From Bacteroidota bacterium (GTDB taxonomy: Bacteria; Bacteroidota; Bacteroidia; Bacteroidales; F082): a DNA stretch of 64,000 bases. The position numbers and the translations under genes were made by a program. Location of the stretch: the NCBI GenBank assembly GCA_020444415.1, contig JAHLLA010000004.1:1-64000 (forward strand), read 5' to 3'. The stretch's first letter is position 1. Each line of letters begins with the position of its first letter. The notes below the pieces were generated by a model. The model worked only from the letters and a program-made list of their open reading frames with translations, was not told the DNA's origin and did not search any database. Shown here in pieces: positions 1 through 8,091 of this stretch.

Positions 1-40
1 TCAAAGAGAAAAGAATGTAATTCTTTTACAAAAAACATAC

Positions 41-72
41 AAAAACTCCTGCCGATTGGTGGGAGTTTTTTT
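41..72. terminator. Rho-independent terminator hairpin
   Basis: A stem AAAAACTCC/GGAGTTTTT, extended inwards by two wobble and two GC pairs, encloses a four-base loop and is followed by a T-run on the plus strand. The A-run on the other side makes it plausible for both directions. It lies between the left edge of the window and the 3' end of the minus-strand lipoprotein gene at 157. Confidence 0.8.
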
Positions 73-156
73 ATTGGAAATATATTTCTTTCTGAAGTTA
101 TCAGTTGTTTTGACTTTTCATTCAGACTTGTAAACCTTAAAAAGGTTTAGCGATAC

Positions 157-792
157 CTATTTCCGTAAAGAAGCATTTATTTGACATGTAAATTTTCTGT
201 ATGTACAAATCGATTCGCCTGCGATATACAAAGACAGGCTGTTTTGTCCGACAGTTCCGCTTATAGTGGCACCGGTTGCTAATGAAAAAGGCATGGTCAT
301 ATGAATCCCGGCGATGTCATCCCATGCCCATAACATATTTGCAGCAGCAGCCTCAGCACTATGGTTCTCTGAAAGTGTACCATTTATTTGATCCCCTGTC
401 AAGGTATAATTCCAGTATTGAAGCAACACCCTGCCATAACTAACCGTAAATATTAAACTTGATGAAATATCGATATGGCCTTCCTCTTCCATGCCATTTA
501 CACGATCAGGAAAAACCTGCAAATTAAAAGGATTTGATTCTGTGATTCCATCCTGGGTTAAGGGAGGTTTTATATAGATGGTTGAATTATAGCTATATTG
601 TTTTTCCTCAATAAAATCGTCCTGACCTGTATAAGGATTGTATTCGTAATACCTTATTTTAACAATTGTATTTCCTTTAAAAACCTGCTCTTTCTCAAAA
701 GGCTTTTCAGCATTTTCTTCTTTTTTGCAATGGTTGAATGCAGCCAACAGTAAAATAAGATAGAGCGGATAGATGAGCTTTTTCATTAGCAA
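157..792 (-). CDS. Hypothetical lipoprotein
   Basis: This 211-residue protein is not a family I recognise. It starts with a short basic segment and a hydrophobic stretch ending at Cys22 followed by Lys-Lys-Glu-Glu, which looks like a lipoprotein signal peptide although the residues just before the Cys (Phe-Asn-His) are not an ideal lipobox. The mature part is polar and rich in predicted beta strands, with two cysteines near the end (about 196 and 203) that could form a disulphide. A second in-frame ATG two codons later (786) is an equally good start. It stands alone, bounded by the terminator at 41-72 and by a gap of about 210 bp. I infer an envelope location; the function is unknown. Confidence 0.7.
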   Translation of the reverse strand: MLMKKLIYPLYLILLLAAFNHCKKEENAEKPFEKEQVFKGNTIVKIRYYEYNPYTGQDDFIEEKQYSYNSTIYIKPPLTQDGITESNPFNLQVFPDRVNGMEEEGHIDISSSLIFTVSYGRVLLQYWNYTLTGDQINGTLSENHSAEAAAANMLWAWDDIAGIHMTMPFSLATGATISGTVGQNSLSLYIAGESICTYRKFTCQINASLRK

Positions 793-886
793 TAGTAGTT
801 ACAAAACAGAGCTGCAAGTTACCAAATTCATGTGTGAATGTCAATATTTTGTCAAGGATAAAACCCCAGCATGGGTATCCCTTTCT

Positions 887-909
887 CAGCGTAGTCTGCA
901 ACTACGCTG
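887..909. repeat. Perfect 9-bp inverted repeat hairpin
   Basis: CAGCGTAGT and ACTACGCTG form a perfect nine-pair stem around a five-base loop (CTGCA). There is no T-run, so it is a poor intrinsic terminator. It lies in the gap between rlmB and the lipoprotein gene and may be a REP-like intergenic element. Only one copy was noticed in the window. Confidence 0.55.
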
Positions 910-1004
910 TTGTATCATCAATTATAAATGATATCTTTCAGACAAAACAAATATACAAGCTACCTTTATTAAAAAACAGGAATCAACGCTCGATTGGTAA
1001 GATT

Positions 1005-1766
1005 TTATTGTATTTCAATTTGCCTCACTATTTCATACAGCAGCACACCTGCAGCCACTGAAACATTCAGCGATTCGATCTCGCCCAGCATGGGTATTTT
1101 CACATGAACGGTAGCCCGTTTCAAATATTCCCCTGAAACCCCTTCCCCTTCCGAGCCTAGTATCAGTACCAATGGCCCTGAAAGGTCGGCGCGATAATAT
1201 AAATCTGCTGCTTTTTCCGTGGCCGCAACGATCTTCAAACCTGAATCTGTTAAAAAATCAAGGGTATCCTTCAGGTTTTCGCTTCGGCAAATCGGCACCT
1301 TAAAAATAGCCCCGGCTGATGATTTTATTGTTCCAGAATTCAATTGGGCCGAACTTTTTGATGGGATCACAACCGCATGAACGCCAGTAGCTTCTGCCGT
1401 TCTCAATATCGCTCCAAAATTCCTCACATCCGTAATCCTGTCAAGAATTAAGACCAATGGAATTTGACCTTTTTCAAAAATAGTGGGTATGATCTGTTCA
1501 ATATTATCAAATACAATGGGTGAAATGTAAGCTATTACCCCCTGGTGGTTTTTGCGGGTGACCCGGTGGAGTTTCTCCATAGGTACAAACTGGTATGGAA
1601 TATTGGCTTCCTTGACCAGATTCATTAACTCCGCAAAATTATCGCTACGTAAACCTTTCTGGATTAAAATTTTTTCGACTTCTTTGCCTGAATCAATGGC
1701 TTCGAGTACCGGCCTGATGCCATATACCATATCCTGTTTATAATCTTCTTTCATCATTTTATTCAT
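1005..1766 (-). CDS. rlmB: 23S rRNA (guanosine-2'-O-)-methyltransferase RlmB (TrmH/SpoU family)
   Basis: The protein transfers a methyl group from SAM to a ribose 2'-OH of 23S rRNA. Residues about 13-82 form the SpoU substrate-binding domain (VYGIRPVLEAI). The knotted SPOUT domain follows with all three motifs: motif 1 at 109-122 (DR..DVRNFGAILR, with Asn116 and Arg122), motif 2 at 204-210 (GSEGEGV) and motif 3 at about 224-240 (IPM...ESLNVSVAAG, Asn234). The length of 253 residues is normal for the family. The start overlaps the end of rmuC by 8 bp, so the two are probably co-transcribed. Other TrmH-family rRNA or tRNA methyltransferases look similar, but the N-terminal domain and length favour RlmB. 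Confidence 0.9.
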   Translation of the reverse strand: MNKMMKEDYKQDMVYGIRPVLEAIDSGKEVEKILIQKGLRSDNFAELMNLVKEANIPYQFVPMEKLHRVTRKNHQGVIAYISPIVFDNIEQIIPTIFEKGQIPLVLILDRITDVRNFGAILRTAEATGVHAVVIPSKSSAQLNSGTIKSSAGAIFKVPICRSENLKDTLDFLTDSGLKIVAATEKAADLYYRADLSGPLVLILGSEGEGVSGEYLKRATVHVKIPMLGEIESLNVSVAAGVLLYEIVRQIEIQ

Positions 1767-3069
1767 CTGTTTCTAGGTATTCAATGGGAAGACTTTTTTT
1801 AGTAATCACGCCCATGGTTTTCAATTGCTCCGCCTGGTTGATCAGATCACCCCTGCCCGAAACTAATTTTTTATGTGCCTCAGTATACGCTTTCTCTGCA
1901 CCTGCGATACTTTTACCCACATCTTCCAGGTCTTTTACAAAATTCACGAATTTATCATAAAGCAAACCGCCTCTTTTAGCTATTTCGATGGCATTTTGCG
2001 TTTGTTTTTCATATTTCCAGATAGAAGCTACCGTTCGTAAGGTGGCCAATAATGTAGTGGGACTTACAATGATAACCTTCTGCTGCCAGGCATAATTAAA
2101 AAGCTCATGATCATTTTGCACGGCAAGCCCGAAAGCGGGTTCAATCGGCAGGAACATCAATACAAAATCCGGTGAATGAATGCCAAGCAAAGAAGCATAA
2201 TTTTTATCACTTAATTCCTTAATATGCTTCCTGATGGAGTCCATGTGTCGTTTTAATAAAATATCACATTGTACATCTGTATCGGCACTGGCATACTCGG
2301 TATAGGCCGTTAAAGATACTTTTGAATCGATGACCAGGTGTTTTTCTTCAGGCAAGCGGATCACCACATCCGGCCTCAGTATACTTCCGTCTTCTGATTT
2401 TCCCGTGAATTGCATGTAATATTCTTCGCCTTTGATCAATCCGCTGCGTTCAAGCACACGCTCCAGAATTACTTCGCCCCAGTTGCCCTGTTTTTTTGAA
2501 TCCGATTTCAAAGCTTTCGTTAAATCCTTTGCATCTTTGTCGAGCGCCAGGCTTAACTCATGTAGTTTTCTCAGTTCTACCTTCAAATCAGTCTGGTCTT
2601 TTAGCCCCTGTTTATAGGTATCTTCCACTTTTTTCTCAAAATCCCTGATTTTTTCTTTCAAGGGATTGATCAGTTCACCCATATTTTTCACACTTGTCTG
2701 GCTGAACTCCAATGTGTTCTGTTTTAATATTTTATGGGCAATATTTTCAAACTCAATGGCAAATTTTTTCTGTAACTCTTCGAGTTGTTTGCGCTCAGTG
2801 TCCAGCTTTTCAGATAAATGCTCGAAATCAGACTGATATTTTATATTCTGCTGAACTGCCTTTTCCCTGCTCTCTGTTTCTTTTTGAAATGCTGCTTTCA
2901 GGTGAGCGATTTCATTTTCGAGATCGGTATTCTTTGCTTCCAGAACACTTACCTTATTTTCCAACACTTTCTCTTTGTTCAAAAGTTTATTCTTGCTATA
3001 CAACTGAACAATTACGAAACCAATGATAAAACCCACAACGGCACCCACTATCAGATAAACGAACTCCAT
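1759..3069 (-). CDS. rmuC: DNA recombination protein RmuC
   Basis: RmuC limits DNA inversions between short inverted repeats and carries a restriction-endonuclease-like core. This 436-residue protein has an N-terminal membrane anchor (about residues 3-22), a long coiled coil (about 25-125, Glu/Lys rich) and the conserved RmuC domain (about 130-420) with GNWGEVILERVLERSGL, a PDVVIRLPE...VIDSKVSLTAY segment and LMFLPIEPAF. It is the first gene of a two-gene unit with rlmB, with an 8-bp overlap. The 171-bp gap upstream is shared with a divergent TonB-like gene. The number of intergenic inverted repeats elsewhere in this window makes its presence apt, but that link is only inference. Confidence 0.92.
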   Translation of the reverse strand: MEFVYLIVGAVVGFIIGFVIVQLYSKNKLLNKEKVLENKVSVLEAKNTDLENEIAHLKAAFQKETESREKAVQQNIKYQSDFEHLSEKLDTERKQLEELQKKFAIEFENIAHKILKQNTLEFSQTSVKNMGELINPLKEKIRDFEKKVEDTYKQGLKDQTDLKVELRKLHELSLALDKDAKDLTKALKSDSKKQGNWGEVILERVLERSGLIKGEEYYMQFTGKSEDGSILRPDVVIRLPEEKHLVIDSKVSLTAYTEYASADTDVQCDILLKRHMDSIRKHIKELSDKNYASLLGIHSPDFVLMFLPIEPAFGLAVQNDHELFNYAWQQKVIIVSPTTLLATLRTVASIWKYEKQTQNAIEIAKRGGLLYDKFVNFVKDLEDVGKSIAGAEKAYTEAHKKLVSGRGDLINQAEQLKTMGVITKKSLPIEYLETDE

Positions 3070-3241
3070 AGTTTAATTTTTTGAGTAAAATTACAAAATC
3101 TACACCTGAGGTGGACGATAAACAGAGGATTTGAAATGAATTAAGATCACATCCATCTTATTAGATGACCACCGGTAAGCTTACTGAATTTTTATTTTCA
3201 TTAATAATTAACTAATTTTATGGTGATTTAAGATTTCAACA

Positions 3242-4051
3242 ATGAAAACCGCAACCATTTTCTTGTCATTCCTGGTATGGATACTCCTTCCTTCAGAAGC
3301 TATTTCGCAAAGCTATAAAGCTCCCAGTCCTGTCATGACCAAAAAACTGCTCAAGGATTTTATCCAAGCTCATTTGGTATATCCTGAAAAAGCAAAATCG
3401 AACCTTACTGAAGGTGAAGTCCTAATAAAATACAGCTTAGATGAGAAAGGTCATGTTACTAAGCGTTGGGTTGCGAAGCATGTGGCACCTGAGATTGATA
3501 GCGCGGCTTTGCATTTATTTGATTTGATCTTGTGGAATCCTGCTACTTTATATGGTAAAGCTGTTGAAAGCCAGGGAGAATTTGAAATTAATTATCGTTT
3601 AAAAAAGTACCAGAAGTATCTAAAATCAAGGGGTTATGAACAAATCTCCCATGATGCTTATCCGGTTGACACATCCAACATCATATATGGGCGAACCCAA
3701 CTGGATGTGCTTCCTGAACCTTTGATTGAAGAGAGATATGATGGCCTGGAAGGTTTTATTTCTAATGAAATGAACTATCCTGAAGAAGCCCAAAGACTGG
3801 GTATAAAGGGAAGCGTTAAGCTTTCTTTTATCATAGAAGTAAACGGTATTCCATCCAATATTTATGTTGAAGAAACAGTTGGCGGAGGCTGCTGTGAAGA
3901 ATCATTAAGAATTTTGCAACTCATAAAATGGACTCCGGGCATAAAAGATGAAACATATGTAAGAACCAGTTACGAATTAACGATTCATTTTAATACGGCA
4001 GGTGATCACCGGAGTATATATATCCCAAACCAGTCTAATTCAGGCTTGTAA
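3242..4051 (+). CDS. Periplasmic protein with two TonB C-terminal-like domains
   Basis: The 269-residue protein has a cleavable signal peptide (residues 1-22, ending ...EAISQ) and then two copies of the TonB C-terminal fold, at about 38-118 (LVYPEKAK..LTEGEVLIKYSLDEKG) and 170-252 (MNYPEEAQRLGIKGSVKLSF). The YPEEAxxxxxxGxVxxxFxxxxxG signature is clear in both. Classical TonB has an N-terminal membrane anchor and a proline-rich spacer to draw energy from ExbBD. Both are missing here, so this is probably a soluble periplasmic relative and not an energy transducer. A Cys-Cys pair (GGGCCEES) sits in the second domain. It is a single gene; the next one has its own promoter. Confidence 0.8.
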   Translation: MKTATIFLSFLVWILLPSEAISQSYKAPSPVMTKKLLKDFIQAHLVYPEKAKSNLTEGEVLIKYSLDEKGHVTKRWVAKHVAPEIDSAALHLFDLILWNPATLYGKAVESQGEFEINYRLKKYQKYLKSRGYEQISHDAYPVDTSNIIYGRTQLDVLPEPLIEERYDGLEGFISNEMNYPEEAQRLGIKGSVKLSFIIEVNGIPSNIYVEETVGGGCCEESLRILQLIKWTPGIKDETYVRTSYELTIHFNTAGDHRSIYIPNQSNSGL

Positions 4052-4085
4052 ATTGCTGTAATCAAACAATTGTTGTCATTTTCAC

Positions 4086-4115
4086 TTGTTTAGAATACTA
4101 AAAAAATTATCTTTG
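4086..4115 (+). promoter_or_regulatory. Bacteroidota-type promoter (TTG-N19-TATCTTTG)
   Basis: A -33 TTG at 4086-4088 is spaced 19 bp from TATCTTTG at 4108-4115, a full match to the -7 consensus TAnnTTTG of the phylum. The predicted start lies near 4121, giving a leader of about 23 nt before the DUF3078 gene. Confidence 0.8.
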
Positions 4116-4143
4116 CGGCTTTTTAGATTAATCATAAATTATT

Positions 4144-5052
4144 ATGAAAAGAATTCTACTAATAGCCTTGTTATCAGGCTTTTTTGCTGCAAACGCGCAA
4201 AACGACACCATCCAGCTTGGTAACTGGACAATCATGGGTAAAGCCAGCCTGAATTTCTCTCAGAGTTACTTTGCCAATTGGTCTGCAGGTGGAGATAACT
4301 CGTTGACCACCATTGGAAAATACAATATGACTGCAAATTATCTGAATGGTAAACATGGATTTACCAATTGGCTCGACCTGGCTTTGGGATATTCGATCAT
4401 AGGTGATGGCAAAGCCATGAAAACCGATGATAAAATTGAATACATCCCCGGATATACATATGAACTAAAAGGTCCCTGGTTGTTCTCAGTTATGGGAAAA
4501 TTCAGCACTCAATTTGCGAAAGGATATGATTATGGAGTTGATTCGTCCACGTATATTTCCAAATTTATGGCTCCAGGCTACGTTGATATCGGACCTGGTA
4601 TTCAATACAAGCCAAATGATTGGTTTATGGTAAACCTTTCTCCGGCCACAGCCGCCTGGATCATTGTAAATGATCAGGGGTTGGCAGATCAGGGAGCTTT
4701 TGGAATTGAACCTGCTGTATATGATACACTTGGAAATATAGTCACGCATGCCGATAAGGTCAAAATGATGTTTGGAGCTAAATTGTTAACAGCAATTTCC
4801 AAGGAAGTATTTAAAAATGTAACTGTTGGCACCAAACTGGAACTTTTCTCAGATTATCTGAATAACCCTCAAAACATTGATGTGAACTGGCAGGTATTGA
4901 TCGGGCTCAAAGTAAATAGCTGGCTGAATGTGGATATTTCAACCGAACTACTTTACGACGATGATATCAATATTACTGACAAGGATGGTAATATAGGACC
5001 AAGAACGCAATTTAAAGAATTTCTGATGCTAAGCGTTGGCTTCGCATTTTAA
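4144..5052 (+). CDS. DUF3078 family outer-membrane protein
   Basis: The protein (302 residues) has a signal peptide (about 1-18, ...AANAQ) and the DUF3078 hallmark near residues 35-55 (SLNFSQSYFANWSAGGDNS). The rest alternates short amphipathic strands with turns and ends in a phenylalanine (LSVGFAF), as expected of an outer-membrane beta-barrel. The family is confined to Bacteroidota and has no settled function. The gene has a strong promoter of its own and is followed by the phosphodiesterase gene after 6 bp, so the two are likely one transcript. The functional link between them is not evident. Confidence 0.85.
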   Translation: MKRILLIALLSGFFAANAQNDTIQLGNWTIMGKASLNFSQSYFANWSAGGDNSLTTIGKYNMTANYLNGKHGFTNWLDLALGYSIIGDGKAMKTDDKIEYIPGYTYELKGPWLFSVMGKFSTQFAKGYDYGVDSSTYISKFMAPGYVDIGPGIQYKPNDWFMVNLSPATAAWIIVNDQGLADQGAFGIEPAVYDTLGNIVTHADKVKMMFGAKLLTAISKEVFKNVTVGTKLELFSDYLNNPQNIDVNWQVLIGLKVNSWLNVDISTELLYDDDINITDKDGNIGPRTQFKEFLMLSVGFAF

Positions 5053-5058
5053 AGTTTG

Positions 5059-5553
5059 ATGAAACGAATAGGTATATTGTCGGACACACATGGATTTATA
5101 CATCCGGGTGTGTCCGATTTTTTTAAGGACTGCGACGAAATCTGGCATGCAGGCGATATCGGCAATATTGAAACCGCTGACGAGTTAGCAATATTTAAAC
5201 CTTTCAAGGCTGTTTATGGTAACATTGACGACACCCTGATCAGGTCTGAATACAGTGAATATGAGTTATTTACTTGTGACAATGTAAAAGTTCTGATGAT
5301 ACATATAGGGGGGTATCCTGGTAGATACAGCCAGAAAGCCCGCCAATTGATCGAATTACATCACCCCCAGCTATTCATTTCGGGTCATTCGCATATTTTA
5401 AAGGTGATGCCGGATAAAAAGTATCATTTACTCCATATCAATCCCGGATCAGCAGGAAAATCAGGATTACACAAAAAAATAACAATGGTTAGAATCACCA
5501 TTAAAGGCGATCAAATAATGGACTTGGATGTTTTTGAAGCAGACAGAAAATAG
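5059..5553 (+). CDS. YfcE/YsnB-type metallophosphoesterase
   Basis: This cytoplasmic calcineurin-like phosphodiesterase has the full set of metal ligands: SDTHG near the N-terminus (Asp and His), AGDIGN, GNIDD, an IHIGG His and GHSH. The family hydrolyses phosphodiesters with Mn2+ or similar metals; the physiological substrate is unknown. The length (164 residues) is normal. I chose the ATG at 5059, because the in-frame TTG at 5056 directly precedes it and adds only one residue. It is co-oriented with, and 6 bp downstream of, the DUF3078 gene, and converges with the DUF4293 gene. Confidence 0.88.
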   Translation: MKRIGILSDTHGFIHPGVSDFFKDCDEIWHAGDIGNIETADELAIFKPFKAVYGNIDDTLIRSEYSEYELFTCDNVKVLMIHIGGYPGRYSQKARQLIELHHPQLFISGHSHILKVMPDKKYHLLHINPGSAGKSGLHKKITMVRITIKGDQIMDLDVFEADRK

Positions 5554-5572
5554 AAGCTAGAAATGTTCCAAT

Positions 5573-6043
5573 TTATCGTAAACGATCAGCCGATCTCACC
5601 AGTTTTTCATCACTCATAATTCCCCTGTAAGCCAAAATGTAAAAAACAAAGGCCACAAGCGGCATATAGGATCCAATTTCATAATGTGTTAATCCTCCCG
5701 TGGCTTTTTCCAATATGTTTACATAATAGAAAAAGAAAGAGCCTATCATAATGAGTAACAGAATAAGTGAAAACCTGAGCAGGTTTAATTGCATCCTGCG
5801 GTTTTTAAATAAAAAAATCGTTAAAATGGTTAACAGGATGATCATTGAGTTCACCGCTAAAATCGGAAAAATAAAATAATCAGGCAATGCAGAAACCTGA
5901 TCAGGAACAAGGCTTACGACCTGATAAATATACATGACCAGTGAATCCTTATCACCAATAAAGGAAGCAAGCGGAAAATAATGCAGTAAGCCCAATGCAA
6001 TAGCAGAGAGCAATAAAAAAATGGTCTGTTTACGCTGGATCAT
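5573..6043 (-). CDS. DUF4293 family membrane protein
   Basis: A 156-residue integral membrane protein with four predicted helices (about 7-26, 55-78, 87-107, 125-142). It shows the family pattern: MIQRKQT at the start, a basic FKNRRMQLNLLR between helices 2 and 3, and an end in ADRLR. DUF4293 is found almost only in Bacteroidota and is commonly next to rho, as here (divergent). Its function is unknown. A -7 element (TACATTTG on the minus strand, 6066-6073) lies about 23 bp before the ATG. Confidence 0.88.
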   Translation of the reverse strand: MIQRKQTIFLLLSAIALGLLHYFPLASFIGDKDSLVMYIYQVVSLVPDQVSALPDYFIFPILAVNSMIILLTILTIFLFKNRRMQLNLLRFSLILLLIMIGSFFFYYVNILEKATGGLTHYEIGSYMPLVAFVFYILAYRGIMSDEKLVRSADRLR

Positions 6044-6065
6044 AAGTTCAATTTTTATTAAGTTG

Positions 6066-6073
6066 CAAATGTA
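6066..6073 (-). promoter_or_regulatory. Candidate -7 element for the DUF4293 gene
   Basis: TACATTTG on the minus strand matches TAnnTTTG and lies about 23 bp upstream of the start codon. No clear TTG was found at the -33 position. Confidence 0.45.
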
Positions 6074-6152
6074 AACATTATCGGAAATTCTTTCATGTAC
6101 CGTATTTATTTTCCACTTTTAATATTTATATCCTTTATTTTTTCAATATCAG

Positions 6153-6182
6153 TTCGTTTCACATAAAAAAATACTATATTTG
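6153..6182 (+). promoter_or_regulatory. Promoter of rho
   Basis: TATATTTG at 6175-6182 is a perfect -7 element, with TTC (one mismatch from TTG) 19 bp upstream at 6153-6155. The start would be near 6188, leaving a leader of about 110 nt before rho. That is long for this window and leaves room for autoregulation. Confidence 0.65.
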
Positions 6183-6297
6183 CACTGGTTAGAATTCTTT
6201 TCTAATCATCACGAATCCTCCATATAGAATATAAGTTTTACACTAAATAGTTTCGGTTTAAAAATTAAACAATCGAAAAAGATTAAATCCATAATTT

Positions 6298-8016
6298 ATG
6301 TATGATATTGTTGAGTTAAATAGCAAATTAGTTGCTGATTTACGACAAATTGCAAAAGACCTTAATATTCCTAAGGCAGATAAGCTTTTAAAGAAAGACC
6401 TTATCTACAAAATATTAGACCAGCAGGCATTAAATCCTACAGTCGGTAAAGATGACAAGGATGCAGAAAAGAAACCTGAAAGGACTAAAAGACCAGAACG
6501 AAAAAATCAGGATAGAAAACCTGTTCATGCGCAATCTGATAAAAAAGAATCAGAAAGAAATCCTGCTAATATAAAATCTGAATCACATGATTCACCGGAT
6601 AACTCAAAAAGAGATAGGCCATCCGGCGATTCGCAGAGAAAAAGACAACGGGTAAAAGAAACTCATGACAAACCAAAGCATGAAAACGCACAGAAGCCAA
6701 AGATAGACACCCTTGAAGAAGAATCAATCGCTAAAAGAGATACTAAACCAATGCCTGAACCAGCTAAAGATGTTCAAAAGGACAAAGACAGGGATCGGGA
6801 AAAAAGAAATTTTGATCATCAAAAATCAAAAAAAGACAACAACCGAAAAGAAGATCATCAGAACGATCGAAGGCAAAGAAATGAATTTGCATTTGAGTTT
6901 GAAGGTATGGTATCTGCTGAAGGTGTGCTTGAAATCATGCCCGATGGCTATGGATTCTTAAGATCTTCAGATTATTATTATCTAAATTCACCTGATGATG
7001 TATATGTTTCTCAATCCCAAATTAAATTATTTGGTTTAAAAACAGGTGATACGGTTAAAGGTAACGTACGTCCACCAAAAGAAAGTGAAAAGTATTTCCC
7101 TTTAATTAAAGTAGAAAAAATCAATGGTAAACTACCGGAAGAAGTGCGTGATCGTATTCCTTTTGACTTTTTAACGCCATTGTTCCCAGAACAAAAATTT
7201 ACCATTACAGGTCATAAAGATGAATCGATTTCCACCAGGGTAATGGATCTGTTCACACCTATTGGAAAAGGTCAGCGCGGATTGATTGTTTCGCAGCCAA
7301 AAACTGGTAAAACAGTTTTATTAAAAGAAATAGCCAATGCCATTGCTGCAAATCATCCGGAAGTATACCTGATCATTCTATTAATTGATGAACGTCCGGA
7401 AGAGGTTACAGATATGGCACGAAGCGTAAATGGAGAGGTAATAGCTTCTACATTTGATGAGCCTGCTGAGAAACATGTTAAAATCGCCAACCTGGTGCTT
7501 GAAAAAGCCAAAAGGTTAACTGAGTGTGGCCATGATGTGGTTATCCTCTTAGACTCCATTACACGTCTTGCCAGGGCTTATAATACCATGTCACCGGCAT
7601 CAGGTAAAGTTTTGTCGGGTGGTGTTGAAGCCAATGCCCTGCAAAAACCAAAACGTTTCTTTGGTGCAGCCCGAAATATTGAGAATGGCGGTTCGCTGAC
7701 CATTATAGCAACCGCATTGATCGATACGGGATCAAAAATGGATGAAGTGATCTTTGAAGAGTTTAAAGGAACCGGTAATATGGAGCTCCAATTGGATCGT
7801 AAACTTTCAAATAAACGAATCTATCCTTCCTTCGATATCGTTGCTTCCAGCACAAGGCGTGAAGATCTACTGGTTGACAAGGAGAACTTACAAAGAATCT
7901 GGATTTTACGTAATCACCTATCCGATATGAACCCTATTGAAGCAATGGAGTTCCTTAAAGATCGGATGAAATTTACCCAATCGAATGAAGAGTTTTTAAT
8001 TTCGATGAATAGTTAA
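6298..8016 (+). CDS. rho: Transcription termination factor Rho with long disordered insert
   Basis: Rho is the hexameric RNA helicase that ends transcription. Residues 1-45 are the Rho N-terminal helical domain. Residues about 50-196 are a low-complexity insert made of Lys, Asp, Glu, Arg, Asn and Gln. Residues about 205-275 form the cold-shock-like RNA-binding domain ([10 protein letters not shown]), and about 300-540 the RecA-type ATPase with P-loop KTGKT near 335 and Walker [17 protein letters not shown] near 413. At 572 residues it exceeds E. coli Rho by about 150, all of it the insert. In Bacteroides thetaiotaomicron a comparable disordered region drives Rho condensation, so a similar role is likely here. 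It has its own promoter and terminator. Confidence 0.97.
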   Translation: MYDIVELNSKLVADLRQIAKDLNIPKADKLLKKDLIYKILDQQALNPTVGKDDKDAEKKPERTKRPERKNQDRKPVHAQSDKKESERNPANIKSESHDSPDNSKRDRPSGDSQRKRQRVKETHDKPKHENAQKPKIDTLEEESIAKRDTKPMPEPAKDVQKDKDRDREKRNFDHQKSKKDNNRKEDHQNDRRQRNEFAFEFEGMVSAEGVLEIMPDGYGFLRSSDYYYLNSPDDVYVSQSQIKLFGLKTGDTVKGNVRPPKESEKYFPLIKVEKINGKLPEEVRDRIPFDFLTPLFPEQKFTITGHKDESISTRVMDLFTPIGKGQRGLIVSQPKTGKTVLLKEIANAIAANHPEVYLIILLIDERPEEVTDMARSVNGEVIASTFDEPAEKHVKIANLVLEKAKRLTECGHDVVILLDSITRLARAYNTMSPASGKVLSGGVEANALQKPKRFFGAARNIENGGSLTIIATALIDTGSKMDEVIFEEFKGTGNMELQLDRKLSNKRIYPSFDIVASSTRREDLLVDKENLQRIWILRNHLSDMNPIEAMEFLKDRMKFTQSNEEFLISMNS

Positions 8017-8035
8017 AAATCTCATGTTAAAAGCA

Positions 8036-8066
8036 TTAAAAAAACCGGCTTCTGCCGGTTTTTTTG
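8036..8066 (+). terminator. Intrinsic terminator of rho
   Basis: AACCGGC/GCCGGTT pair around a TTCT loop, with an A-run before and T7 after. It starts about 20 bp after the rho stop codon and can also serve the convergent mpl gene. Confidence 0.9.
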
Positions 8067-8091
8067 TTTATATCTTGGAACTTTGGAAAAT

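Noticed and set aside
834-1061. Open frame of 75 codons on the plus strand
   Set aside because: It runs through the hairpin and into the antisense of rlmB, without recognisable features.
6713-6961. Alternative-frame protein inside rho
   Set aside because: It lies in the A-rich disordered insert, where all frames tend to stay open; Lys/Ile/Glu composition only.
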